A DNA stretch of 64,000 nt from Halorubrum sp. DM2 (GTDB lineage: Archaea > Halobacteriota > Halobacteria > Halobacteriales > Haloferacaceae). Below are positions 47,352-55,378 of the stretch, one piece after another. A model generated the notes under the pieces. That model searched no databases. It had not been told where the DNA came from and saw nothing but the letters and a program-made list of their open reading frames with translations. The first letter of the stretch is position 1, and each line of letters opens with the position of its first letter. Made by a program: the position numbers and the translations under genes. Location: assembly GCF_901686465.1 (NCBI RefSeq), contig NZ_LR594487.1, positions 1,857,650 through 1,921,649 of the forward strand, given 5' to 3'.

Positions 47352-47825
47352 ATGTTCGACTCGGGAGCCGCGGTCGCGGCGGCGCTATCCGCGGCCGGTG
47401 CCGACCTCGACGACGCGCAGCGACAGCCGAACGGCGTCGACCTCACCGTCGACGCCGTGTTCGAACCGACGGAACCGGGGTTCGTCGGGCGCGACGGGAA
47501 GCGCGTGGCCGAGCGACGCGAACTGGAGCCGGAGGACGGCCGCTACCGGCTCGACCGGGGCACCTACGTCGTCCGATACGGCGAGCCGGTGCGGATCCCC
47601 GAGGAGCGCATCGGCTTCGTCCTCCCGCGCTCGACGCTCCTCCGGAACGCCTGTACCCTCGACACCGCCGTCTGGGACGCGGGCTACGAGGGCGTCGGCG
47701 AGGGGCGGCTCGACGTGGGGCACGCGATCGAGATCGAACCGGGCGCGCGGATCGCACAGCTGGTGCTCGCCGATGCCGACCACGACGGGACCTACGACGG
47801 CGCGTATCAGGGCGAACGGCTCTAA
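47352..47825 (+). CDS. dut: dUTPase-like nucleotidohydrolase (dut/dcd family)
   Basis: 157 residues of the trimeric dUTPase fold. The conserved IGFVLPRSTLLRNACTLDTAVWDAGYEGVG region holds the phosphate-binding PRSTLLR and the Asp/Tyr/Glu uracil-site loop; GARIAQLVLADADHDG is the later motif. It likely hydrolyses dUTP (and possibly dCTP) to keep uracil out of DNA. A TATA-like GTTTAGGCT lies about 27 nt upstream of the ATG. Confidence 0.88.
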   Translation: MFDSGAAVAAALSAAGADLDDAQRQPNGVDLTVDAVFEPTEPGFVGRDGKRVAERRELEPEDGRYRLDRGTYVVRYGEPVRIPEERIGFVLPRSTLLRNACTLDTAVWDAGYEGVGEGRLDVGHAIEIEPGARIAQLVLADADHDGTYDGAYQGERL

Positions 47826-48142
47826 CAGTCCGACTACAGACGCGACGCTGGCGACGCACAGATACGACGCCGCACGTGTGAGCCACTCGGGATGTAAAGG
47901 AACGAACGGCACGCCCGTGCCGGGAAAAGGTGGCACGAGCGTGTCGTTCTGTAGGTCCCCGCTGACGCTTCGGCCCTCCAAGCGAAGCGTCACCTGAGAT
48001 AAGCGGTGGTAGACACTTAAGCGTGCCGGGGCCGGCAGTACCGTCGTATTAGCTGACGGCGAGCCGTTCACAACAGTTCGCCAACAAGGGGTCGAAAGAC
48101 GACCTGCCGGCTGTCCCGTCGGACGACCGCGTCTCGCTCGCG
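47826..48142. other. Convergent intergenic region between dut and the LLM gene
   Basis: 317 bases with no coding gene. Two strong hairpins and a minus-strand TATA element occupy 47886-48021 (see the ncRNA entry). Toward 48060-48142 I see nothing recognisable. Confidence 0.55.
47886..47992 (-). ncRNA. Candidate small RNA with two hairpins
   Basis: On the minus strand a TATA-like GCTTAAGTG (48013-48021) predicts a start near 47992. There a perfect 10-bp hairpin begins (47983-47992 with 47963-47972; loop CTTGGAGGGC). A second, near-continuous stem of 17 pairs follows (47944-47949/47900-47905, 47939-47943/47910-47914, 47932-47937/47916-47921; loop ACCTTTTCCC). The end is pyrimidine-rich (GTTCCTTTACATCC). 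Promoter distance, compact fold and T-rich end fit an sRNA of about 105 nt. The 5' loop carries GGAGG. A plus-strand RNA would fold similarly, so the strand is not certain. Confidence 0.5.
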
Positions 48143-49507
48143 CTACTGTCGGGCGGGGTGGTCCGCGCGGAGCCGCGACTGCCCCTCGCCGAGGAGCCGC
48201 TCGCGGAGCGTCTCGCCCGCGGGTTCCGCGTCTGCCGGGGGAACGAGGCCGCGCTCGCGGAGCTCCGGGACGACGAGGTCGACGAAGTCGACGAGCGAGT
48301 CGGGCCGGACGACTTCCTTGACGTTGAACCCGTGGATGCCCACCTCCTCGTGCCAGTACTGGAGCTCGTCGGCGACCTGTTCGGGCGTCCCGACGACCTT
48401 CGGCGAGGTCGTGCCGAGCCCGCAGAACTCCGCGACCTCGCGGACCGTCCACTCCCGGTCGGGTTGGGCCTTCGTGAACGCGTTCACCGTCCCCTGAATC
48501 GCGTCCGTCTCGATGTGTTCGACCTTCTGGTCGGGGTCCAGCTCCGAGAGGTCCATGTCGAGGAACCCGGACAACAGCGCGAGCGTCGCCTCGACGTCGA
48601 CGTGGCGCTTGTACTCCTCGTACTTCGCCTCCGCGAGCGCCTCCGTCTCGCCGACGACCGGCACGACGCCGATGAAGAACTTCAGGCTCTCGGGGTCGCG
48701 GCCGGCGTCGGCCGCGCGCGATTTCACGTCGTCCACGTACTCGCGGACGCCCGCCTCGGTCGGCTGGCTGGCGAAGACGGCCTCGGCGTTGCGCGCGGCG
48801 AAGTCGCGCCCGTAGTCCGAGGAGCCGGCCTGATAGACGACCGGCGTGCGCTGGGGCGACGGCTCGGAGCCGTGCGGGCCGGGCACCGAGAAGTGGTCGC
48901 CCTCGTGGTCGATCGCGTGTACCTTCTCCGGGTCGCTGTACCGGCCGGACTCCCGGTCGACCTCGACCGCGTCGTCGTCCCACGACTCCTCCCACAGCTT
49001 GTAACAGACGTCGAGGAACTCGTCGGCGCGGTCGTACCGGGTCTCCTTGTCCATCCGCTCGTCGAGTCCGAGATTCTCCGCGGCCGACTCCAGGTAGGAG
49101 GTGACGACGTTGAGCGCGATCCGGCCGTCGGTGAGGTGATCGAGCGTCGAGAACTCCCGCGCGAGCTGGTAGGGGTGGTTGTACGTCGTCGAGCGCGTCA
49201 CCGCGAAGCCGAGGTCGTCGGTGACCTCAGCCATCGCGGGCACGACGAGCTGCGGGTCGTTCGCGGGCGTCTGGACTGCCTTCTCGACGGCGACCTCGCG
49301 GTCGTCGCCGTACACGTCGTAGACCCCGCGCACGTCCGCGAAGAACACGGCGTCGAAGCCGCCTCGCTCGGCGGTGCGCGCGACCTCCGTCCAGTACTCG
49401 CGGTCGGCGTAGTCCGCCGACCGGTCGCCGGGGTACCGCCACGACCCGGGCGAGACGTGTTCGACCGAGGTCATGGTGAAGAGGTTGAGATGTAGGTGAT
49501 CGGACAC
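48143..49507 (-). CDS. LLM-class flavin-dependent monooxygenase (NtaA/SnaA/DszA-like)
   Basis: 454 residues, TIM-barrel oxidoreductase using FMNH2. Hallmarks of the nitrilotriacetate-monooxygenase branch: ARTAERGGFDAVFFADV at the N-terminus, DHLTDGRIALNVVTSYLESAAENLG, YQAGSSDYGRDFAARNAEAVFA, and the C-terminal VVGTPEQVADELQYWHEEVG. No flavin reductase is adjacent. The substrate (a sulfonate, chelate or similar xenobiotic in other species) cannot be inferred. ATG at 49507. Confidence 0.88.
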   Translation of the reverse strand: MSDHLHLNLFTMTSVEHVSPGSWRYPGDRSADYADREYWTEVARTAERGGFDAVFFADVRGVYDVYGDDREVAVEKAVQTPANDPQLVVPAMAEVTDDLGFAVTRSTTYNHPYQLAREFSTLDHLTDGRIALNVVTSYLESAAENLGLDERMDKETRYDRADEFLDVCYKLWEESWDDDAVEVDRESGRYSDPEKVHAIDHEGDHFSVPGPHGSEPSPQRTPVVYQAGSSDYGRDFAARNAEAVFASQPTEAGVREYVDDVKSRAADAGRDPESLKFFIGVVPVVGETEALAEAKYEEYKRHVDVEATLALLSGFLDMDLSELDPDQKVEHIETDAIQGTVNAFTKAQPDREWTVREVAEFCGLGTTSPKVVGTPEQVADELQYWHEEVGIHGFNVKEVVRPDSLVDFVDLVVPELRERGLVPPADAEPAGETLRERLLGEGQSRLRADHPARQ

Positions 49508-49630
49508 GGGTGCCCGTACGCGCTTCGGGGTAATACGACCACAGAAAGTGGCGTCACTTGTCGCGGTCGCGGACGCGGGCGGTTGAGGTCATCGACGACC
49601 GTCGAGTCCGGCGTCTCCGGCCTCGATCGA

Positions 49631-50041
49631 CTACGCCGAGACCGACTCCGGCGAGGAGACGTACGCGGCGAAGTCGGAGGTGGTGATGATGCCGATGGGC
49701 GTGTCCCCGTCGACGACCGGCACGTGGTGGAAGCCGTGTTCGAGCATCGTCGCGGCGACCGCCGACACGTCGTCCTGCGCACTCGCCGTGATCGGGTCCG
49801 CCGTCATGTACCGCTCGACCGTCGTCTCGGCCTTCGGCTGGCTCTTCGCGACGATGTCGACGAAGTCCGTCGAGGTGAGGATCCCCACGAGCGCCCCGTC
49901 GTCTTCCTCGACGACGAGGACGGAGCTGATATCGTTCTCGAGCAGCACGGCGGCCGCATCCTCTACCAAGGTGTCCGGCGTCACCGTGTGGAGGTCCGTC
50001 GACATCAGTCGCGCCACGAAGACGTCTTCGATCTCGTCCAT
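49631..50041 (-). CDS. CBS domain pair protein
   Basis: 136 residues, two CBS domains in tandem (VARLMSTDLHTVTPDTLVED ... LVGILTSTDFVDIV; VERYMTADPITASAQDDVSA ... PIGIITTSDFAAYV). Such modules bind adenosine nucleotides and sense energy state. It has no catalytic partner in the same protein. The ATG at 50041 is chosen because upstream residues are Ser/Arg-rich antisense-like sequence. Neighbours give no clue. Confidence 0.9.
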   Translation of the reverse strand: MDEIEDVFVARLMSTDLHTVTPDTLVEDAAAVLLENDISSVLVVEEDDGALVGILTSTDFVDIVAKSQPKAETTVERYMTADPITASAQDDVSAVAATMLEHGFHHVPVVDGDTPIGIITTSDFAAYVSSPESVSA

Positions 50042-50075
50042 ACCGGAGAAACCCGCTGTCGCCGTATAAGCGTTC

Positions 50076-51032
50076 TCACAGATACCGGGAGAGCCCGGAC
50101 TGCCGGCGCGGGCCGTCCCCGTCGGGGGCGGCGACCCACGCGGTCCGCTCGTCCCGGAGGCGCTCCCGCGCCGCGTCCGGGGGGTCGGCCGGCTCGAAGG
50201 CGGGACAGTCGCGCCCGCACTCGCGGCCGGGGTCGACCACGCGGCCGAACTGCGCGCAGCGCGGCCGGCCGTCGGCGGTCGCCTCCCCGTGTACGCACCC
50301 CGGCGGGTCGGGCCGCCACCCCTTCCCGTACGCCCGCTCGGCGATCCGGCGACGTTTGCGGGCCTTCGCCGCCGGGTCGACGAGCGCGACGTCCGTGCGC
50401 GAGGGGCGCTCGTCGCGTATCTCCACCCCCGGCGCGTCCGGCTCGAGCGGCGTCGGCTCGCGGACCACCTCACGCTCGCCCGTCTCGGGGTCGAACCGCC
50501 AGACTCCGACTGCTTCCGGGATCCGGTTGAGGTGTGCGCGGGTGACGTAGGAGGCGGTCGCGAGGACGACCTCGTCGAACAGGCCGAGCGCGACGTCGTA
50601 CCGAAGCTGGGCTTCGAGGTCGCCGGGGGTTCCGAGGTCCGGCTTGTTCTCGACCGCGACCAGCCCGTCGACCCAGTCGTCCGGGTAGCGCGCGGTCGCG
50701 CGCACGACCGGTCGGCCGCCCCGGCGCTCGCGTTCGAGGTAGCCGACCTCGACCGCGCGCTCGACGACGGCCGCGGCCCGGTCCGGCGGGAGGTCGAACG
50801 CCTCCGCGACGGGGACCGCCTCGCCCGGGCCGACGGCGGCCTCGATGGCGGGGTCGGGGATCCGTTCGGCGGCGATCGCGGCGCGGTCGTCGAAGTTCGG
50901 GCCGGGCCGGAGGAGGCAGACGTCGACGATCCGGGTCCCGGGCGTCTCGACGCCCGCGCCGAGCTGTCGGGCGACGACCCGGTCCGGGGATTCGAGCGCG
51001 GCACAGAGGGCCAGCTCGAACCGATACTCCAT
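50076..51032 (-). CDS. DUF5787-like protein, probable PD-(D/E)XK nuclease fold
   Basis: 318 residues. An Asp on a strand (TRIVDVCLL, Asp37), then a winged-helix-like stretch (about 68-112), then an E-x-K strand (LVAVENKPDLG, Glu128 and Lys130) followed by a Gln/Arg helix (DLEAQLRYDVAL) match the restriction-endonuclease-like core in order. A C-terminal basic segment (AKARKRRRIAERAYGKGWRP) and four cysteines (GCVHG, RCAQF, ECGRDCPAF) could bind DNA and a metal or iron-sulfur cluster. The DUF number is from memory; the nuclease fold is my inference. Confidence 0.75.
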   Translation of the reverse strand: MEYRFELALCAALESPDRVVARQLGAGVETPGTRIVDVCLLRPGPNFDDRAAIAAERIPDPAIEAAVGPGEAVPVAEAFDLPPDRAAAVVERAVEVGYLERERRGGRPVVRATARYPDDWVDGLVAVENKPDLGTPGDLEAQLRYDVALGLFDEVVLATASYVTRAHLNRIPEAVGVWRFDPETGEREVVREPTPLEPDAPGVEIRDERPSRTDVALVDPAAKARKRRRIAERAYGKGWRPDPPGCVHGEATADGRPRCAQFGRVVDPGRECGRDCPAFEPADPPDAARERLRDERTAWVAAPDGDGPRRQSGLSRYL

Positions 51033-51151
51033 GCCCGGTGAAGGGGCGCGGCGGGCTAAAGCGCGTCGGCGACTCCTTCGCTCTCCGCCGTTCTCGGACT
51101 CCTCGCTGCCCCGGTCGAAACCGGTATTCCCCGACGGTCCCTACGGAGACC

Positions 51152-51535
51152 ATGCGCCGGGTCACCCGGAATCTCCTCGTCGCCATCGCCCTGGTCGTCG
51201 TCGCGCTGCTCGCGCTCGGCGCGCTGCCGAGCTACCTCGGGAGCGGCGACCCCTACTACCTCACCGTCGAGCCGATCGAGACCGACGAGGCCGCCGCCGA
51301 CGTGAACAACGTCTCCGACCGGCGGTACCCCTACCTGGTCGGCGCGATAGGGAGCGCGGACGGGCGCTCCGAGGGCTACCAGACCGGTCCGTTCGGGATG
51401 AAGGAGTGGTTCACGCACACGCCGTTCGACGAGGTCGACGCCTTGACCCGGCAGGTGCCTGACGCCGCGACCGAGGGCGGCGTGCGGGTGCGCCGCGACG
51501 GGCAGGTCTACCACGCGGAGGTGATCCGCCCGTGA
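51152..51535 (+). CDS. Signal-anchored haloarchaeal protein of unknown function
   Basis: 127 residues: a single N-terminal membrane helix (NLLVAIALVVVALLALGALP) and a soluble external domain with YYLTVEPIETDEAAADVNNV and FGMKEWFTHTPFDEVDALTR. The ATG at 51152 follows a divergent promoter shared with the DUF5787 gene. The gene overlaps the Nudix start by 4 nt (GTGA), so the two are probably one operon. Confidence 0.78.
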   Translation: MRRVTRNLLVAIALVVVALLALGALPSYLGSGDPYYLTVEPIETDEAAADVNNVSDRRYPYLVGAIGSADGRSEGYQTGPFGMKEWFTHTPFDEVDALTRQVPDAATEGGVRVRRDGQVYHAEVIRP

Positions 51536-52176
51536 CGGGCGACCACGACGACGGTGCGGCCGAAGGCGATCCGACCGGCAACGCACCGGCCGCCGACCTC
51601 CGCGACCTTCCCGCGTTCTCGGACGGCCGGAACCACTCGCTGCCGGGCGAGCCGGAGTGGCCGGTGAAGGAGGTCGTCGTTGAGTACGACGAGGGCTGGT
51701 TCGTCGGCGGCTACGACCGCGTCGAGCAGCCGGACGGGACCGAGAAGAAGTACTACTGGGCGGAGCTGTCGCCCGCGACGGTGATCGTCGCGGTCGCCGA
51801 CGACCGGGTGCTGTTCGTCGAGCAGTACCGTCCGACGGTGCGGAACACCCAACTGGAGCTCCCGGCGGGGATCGTCGAATCGGGCGAGTCCTACACCGAG
51901 GCCGGCGCGCGTGAACTCGCCGAGGAGACCGGGTTCGAGCCGGACTCGACCGCGTTGCTTCAGGAGGTGTGGTGTTCGACGGGCGTGTTGCGTCACACGC
52001 GCGGCTACGTGTTCGCGGAGGGGCTGACCCCGGTCGACGTCGACCACGACAGCAACGAGTTCCTCGCGCCGCGGGCGGTCCCGGTCGAGGAGGCGCTGGA
52101 TATCGCGCGGGAACCGCCCACGAACGACGCGACGCTGGAGGGGCTGCTGCTTGCGGAGCGCGAGGGATTGTTGTAG
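51532..52176 (+). CDS. Nudix hydrolase, ADP-ribose pyrophosphatase-like
   Basis: 214 residues, GTG start. The Nudix box is GIVESGESYTEAGARELAEE plus TGFEPD, matching Gx5Ex7REUxEExGU, and sits after the strand FVEQYRPTVRNTQLELPAG as in ADP-ribose pyrophosphatases. Metal-dependent cleavage of ADP-ribose or a similar nucleotide sugar is likely. Confidence 0.9.
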   Translation: MTGDHDDGAAEGDPTGNAPAADLRDLPAFSDGRNHSLPGEPEWPVKEVVVEYDEGWFVGGYDRVEQPDGTEKKYYWAELSPATVIVAVADDRVLFVEQYRPTVRNTQLELPAGIVESGESYTEAGARELAEETGFEPDSTALLQEVWCSTGVLRHTRGYVFAEGLTPVDVDHDSNEFLAPRAVPVEEALDIAREPPTNDATLEGLLLAEREGLL

Positions 52177-52541
52177 GTGGTCGGCGGCTGGGGGCATCGT
52201 TTCCCGCTTGTCGCGGTCCATGTTGTACTCCGTTTCCGGCTGTAGATCGGCCTTGGACCCCGGTTATGGACGGTCGCTCGAATCTGATCAACACCAAGTA
52301 CCTCAAGAAATAATCCTGCCAGCTGGAGCTGAATACTGAGTTTCATCAACAGCCGCGGTGTTGCTTCTCGCTCCACCCCCTACGTTTACTTCGTCTAAGC
52401 AGCCGCTGAGGGGGTCGTCTTCGGGTATATATCACTTTGAAAATGTACTGCCTCAGTCTTCAATCCGTATCCAAACACTACCCATATTATGAAGCTAATA
52501 ATTATGGAACGGGGACATATCCAACTGTTAGGTAGTGATAA
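52177..52541. other. AT-richer intergenic region before the GT61 gene
   Basis: No gene in 365 bases. GC content falls from about 52240 onward and stays low through the glycosyltransferase gene. GGGTATATATCAC (52424-52436) is a clear TATA element about 105 nt before the start codon. Confidence 0.5.
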
Positions 52542-53690
52542 ATGATGTCAACAAATGTGTCCAGAAAGCTGTACAAAAAGAAAAAAGAGATATATGGGAA
52601 AATATATCAAACGATACAACACCCGCTGAAATCAGTTGTCCACCAGAAGTTGATACGACAGAGCAAGTTGAAACAGGTGGCTTCAAAGGAATCTATCATT
52701 CGTTTCGGGAAACGAGAGCAGTATCAACCAGATCTTGGCCGCCACGAATGGATTGTGAAGCATTGTGGTACAAGAGGTCCACAAACCTTCCCACGACCGT
52801 TTACCTGTATTATAGATGATGCAAAGTTAGTCGGTTCGTATCCAATTCCTCTCACAAATTCTCATAGATGTCCGCTTGATGCTATCGGTACAGAGGACAC
52901 CTTCAATCTGAATCTTCTGTTCTCATTAAAATCAATTCCCGGAGAAGCGCGCTCGTATCTAAGCAAGGATAGTTTCGACGTCGACCTAGGTTTCCTCATG
53001 TATGATTACTGGTCTTCCGGGTACTTCCATTGGCACTTTGATAATTTGATACAGCTACGGGGATTAGAAGCATTCGAGTCCACAACCGGTCGGAGGCCAA
53101 AACTCATCGTTCCCCCGGATTTATCGGACTGGCAACAGGAATCCCTTGAAATAATGGGGTACGACGAGGATGACCTTGTCCGATGGGAGCCACCACTCGG
53201 GACAGTTGAGGAATTAGTGGTAGTTACGAATCAACGACCCCGACCTGACTCTGTCAGATGGCTTCGCCAATCACTCGATATAACAAATGTAGATCAACCC
53301 AGCAATAGTCGTATTTACGTTTCTCGCTCGGACGCGGACAGACGGCGAGTCCTAAATGAGGAAGAAGTGATGGCCTGTCTCTCCCAGTATGGGTTTGATA
53401 AATTTGTTCCAGGAAATCATACAGTACGTGACCAGATACGAACGATGAAGAATGCCGAAGTAGTCGTGGGACCGCATGGAGCCGGATTAACCAACATTCT
53501 TCACTGCCCCGAAGATACGAATATTCTTGAATTGCTACCAAAGTCGGATCCCCGTAGGCACTTTTTCGACTTAGCAAATAAACTCAACCTGGACTATTCT
53601 TGTTGTCTATGTGATGACTCCGGGACAGATCTCGTTGTCGACGTAGAGGCACTACACCAGGAACTACAGGAGGTCCTGGACGATAGTTGA
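52542..53690 (+). CDS. Glycosyltransferase family 61 (DUF563) protein, probably acquired
   Basis: 382 residues. The C-terminal half carries the family block: RIYVSRSDADRRRVLNEEEV, FVPGNHTVRDQIRTMKNAE, then VVVGPHGAGLTNILHCPEDT and LELLPKSDPRRHFFDLA; the middle has WSSGYFHWHFDNL. The first 60 residues are Lys-rich and basic, unlike the acidic proteome. Codon use is AT-rich at third positions compared with every neighbour. It stands alone, without other surface-polysaccharide genes, and is bordered on the right by repeat copy D. Likely sugar transfer for surface glycans. Confidence 0.88.
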   Translation: MMSTNVSRKLYKKKKEIYGKIYQTIQHPLKSVVHQKLIRQSKLKQVASKESIIRFGKREQYQPDLGRHEWIVKHCGTRGPQTFPRPFTCIIDDAKLVGSYPIPLTNSHRCPLDAIGTEDTFNLNLLFSLKSIPGEARSYLSKDSFDVDLGFLMYDYWSSGYFHWHFDNLIQLRGLEAFESTTGRRPKLIVPPDLSDWQQESLEIMGYDEDDLVRWEPPLGTVEELVVVTNQRPRPDSVRWLRQSLDITNVDQPSNSRIYVSRSDADRRRVLNEEEVMACLSQYGFDKFVPGNHTVRDQIRTMKNAEVVVGPHGAGLTNILHCPEDTNILELLPKSDPRRHFFDLANKLNLDYSCCLCDDSGTDLVVDVEALHQELQEVLDDS

Positions 53691-53739
53691 CAGAATCATT
53701 GTTGCTTAATCCCTCATAAGCCACTGACCGACACAAACA

Positions 53740-53980
53740 CCGTCAAAGCCCCAGCCGCTCGGCTATACGGTACTTTCGCCGAGAGCAACTCCGTGACCGA
53801 GACCACCGAAGCCCCAGCCGCGAGGCGGACGGACGTTCGCCGTCGTTCGAAAGGCGCGGAGCGCCTTTCGTGATGTCGTCAGAACGCAGAGCGTTCTGAC
53901 TGCTAGCCAGAAATGCCCAATTTCTGACGATGACGAGAGAGCTTCGATCCCTCGTTGCGGTGCTGTAGCCGGCGACGCCA
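53740..53980 (+). repeat. Dispersed modular hairpin repeat, copy D
   Basis: Box 1 AAAGCCCCAG at 53746-53755 (then CCGCTCGGCTATACGG) and box 2 GAAGCCCCAG at 53808-53817, 62 bp apart. Modules: 53848-53870 (10-bp stem, loop GGA), 53878-53900 (10-bp stem, loop AGA) and a 7-bp variant at 53908-53926. The first shares its stem with a module of copy A, the second with one of copy C. The right arm of the inverted repeat and most of the tail are missing; only a CGACGCCACCG end near 53974 resembles the tail terminus. Confidence 0.8.
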
Positions 53981-54048
53981 CCGCAATCGATCGGGCGACA
54001 CTCTACCAGAGAAACCCGACGAACGTCCAGTCTCCGCGGGTGACACGT

Positions 54049-54057
54049 GGATATTAG
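54049..54057 (+). promoter_or_regulatory. TATA box of nadE
   Basis: GGATATTAG centred about 29 nt before the ATG at 54082; leaderless transcript likely. It lies just beyond repeat copy D. Confidence 0.6.
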
Positions 54058-54081
54058 TCGTCTCGGTCCCTGACTCTGCCT

Positions 54082-54915
54082 ATGAGCCAGACCTCGGAGC
54101 AGTCGGTGTTGCTGTCGGACGACCCCCCGCTCGACCTCCGCCTGTCGGAGTCGGAACTGGAGGCGACCCGCGAGCGCATCGTTTCGTTCGTCTCGGATGT
54201 CGTCGACGACGCGGGCGCTGAGGGCGCGGTCCTCGGTCTCTCGGGCGGCATCGACTCGACGCTCACCGCGCACCTCGCGGTCGAGGCGCTCGGCGAGGAC
54301 GGTCTCCACGGCCTCACGATGCCCTCGGCGGTGAACGACGCGGACGTGATGAGCGACGCGGAGCGCGTCGCTGACGACCTCGGTATCGAGTACGACGTGG
54401 TCGAGATCCAGCCCATCGCTGAGGCGTTCTTCGACGCGTTCCCGGACGCGGCCGACGACCGCACGGCCGCCGGGAACGTGTACGTCCGCACCCGCGCCGT
54501 GTTGAACTACTTCGTCGCGAACGCGGAAGACCGGGTCGTCCTCGGGACCGGGAACCGCGCCGAGGCGATGACCGGTTACTACACGAAGTACGGCGATCAG
54601 GCGGTCGACTGTAACCCCATCGGGAACCTCTACAAACAGCAGGTGCGCCAGCTGGCCGCCCACGTCGGCGTGCCGCGCGAACTGGTGATGCAGGAGCCGA
54701 CCGCGGGCATGTGGGAGGGCCAGACCGACGCCGCGGAGATGGGGCTCGACTACGACACCGTCGACGCCATCCTCGCGGTCCACGTCGACGGCGGCCTCTC
54801 GCGTTCGGCGACGGTCCGCGAGCTGGACGTCCCCGAGGAGGCGGTCGACCGCGTCGTCGACCTCCACGAGCGCAGCGCCCACAAGCGGGCGATGCCGCCC
54901 GCGCCCGATCAGTAG
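54082..54915 (+). CDS. nadE: NH3-dependent NAD+ synthetase NadE
   Basis: 277 residues; makes NAD+ from deamido-NAD+, ATP and ammonia. ATP pyrophosphatase loop LGLSGGIDSTLTAHLAVEAL, GTGNRAEAMTGYYTKYGDQA and DCNPIGNLYKQQVRQLAAHV are intact. There is no glutaminase domain, so free ammonia is the donor. The C-terminal region ends HKRAMPPAP as in other archaeal members. Confidence 0.95.
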   Translation: MSQTSEQSVLLSDDPPLDLRLSESELEATRERIVSFVSDVVDDAGAEGAVLGLSGGIDSTLTAHLAVEALGEDGLHGLTMPSAVNDADVMSDAERVADDLGIEYDVVEIQPIAEAFFDAFPDAADDRTAAGNVYVRTRAVLNYFVANAEDRVVLGTGNRAEAMTGYYTKYGDQAVDCNPIGNLYKQQVRQLAAHVGVPRELVMQEPTAGMWEGQTDAAEMGLDYDTVDAILAVHVDGGLSRSATVRELDVPEEAVDRVVDLHERSAHKRAMPPAPDQ

Positions 54916-55046
54916 GGGTCCGCGGGGATCACGGAGAGGGCCGAAACGAACCGACACCGTCCTCGGCGGGAGGTGGGACTCGATGGCGGTCGAGATTCGA
55001 CGGTGTCTGAGGCTCGGCGGCGACGGGAGTCGGCGGCGGCCGGAAC

Positions 55047-55196
55047 TCAGGCGTCCGGCGCTCGCTCCTTGGCGACCTCCGCGATCCCGGCGTTCGCGGA
55101 GCAGTTCGGGCACGCGTGTACTCGGCCGCGTGCGTCCGAGAACACCCGGACGAACCGTTCGGAGACGTGCGTCTCGCAGTGTTCACACGTGGGCAT
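55047..55196 (-). CDS. Zinc-ribbon microprotein (DUF7563-like)
   Basis: A 49-residue protein with two Cys pairs spaced as in a zinc ribbon: TCEHC near the start and ACPNC near residue 29-32, separated by VSERFVRVFSDARGRVH. The ATG is at 55196 and the TGA at 55047-55049. Small haloarchaeal proteins with this shape are common; the family name is from memory. A possible TATA (AACCTATGATA on the minus strand) lies about 40 nt upstream. Confidence 0.72.
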   Translation of the reverse strand: MPTCEHCETHVSERFVRVFSDARGRVHACPNCSANAGIAEVAKERAPDA

Positions 55197-55378
55197 CTGA
55201 AGCGAACACCTCATGTGGCGTGTGGGCGGGTATCATAGGTTGACTCCGTAACTCACACTCGGGTCTCCACCCCTAAGTGAACTTTTCAAACTTCGACCAA
55301 AATCTCACCCAAATCCGATTGAGAGGCGTCGAAAAGACGATATCCGTCCGCTGCGGTGGCCGGGATGACTCCCGCCGA

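Noticed and set aside
52535-52819. 94-codon frame overlapping the GT61 start
   Set aside because: It overlaps the family-matching frame and has no recognisable content.
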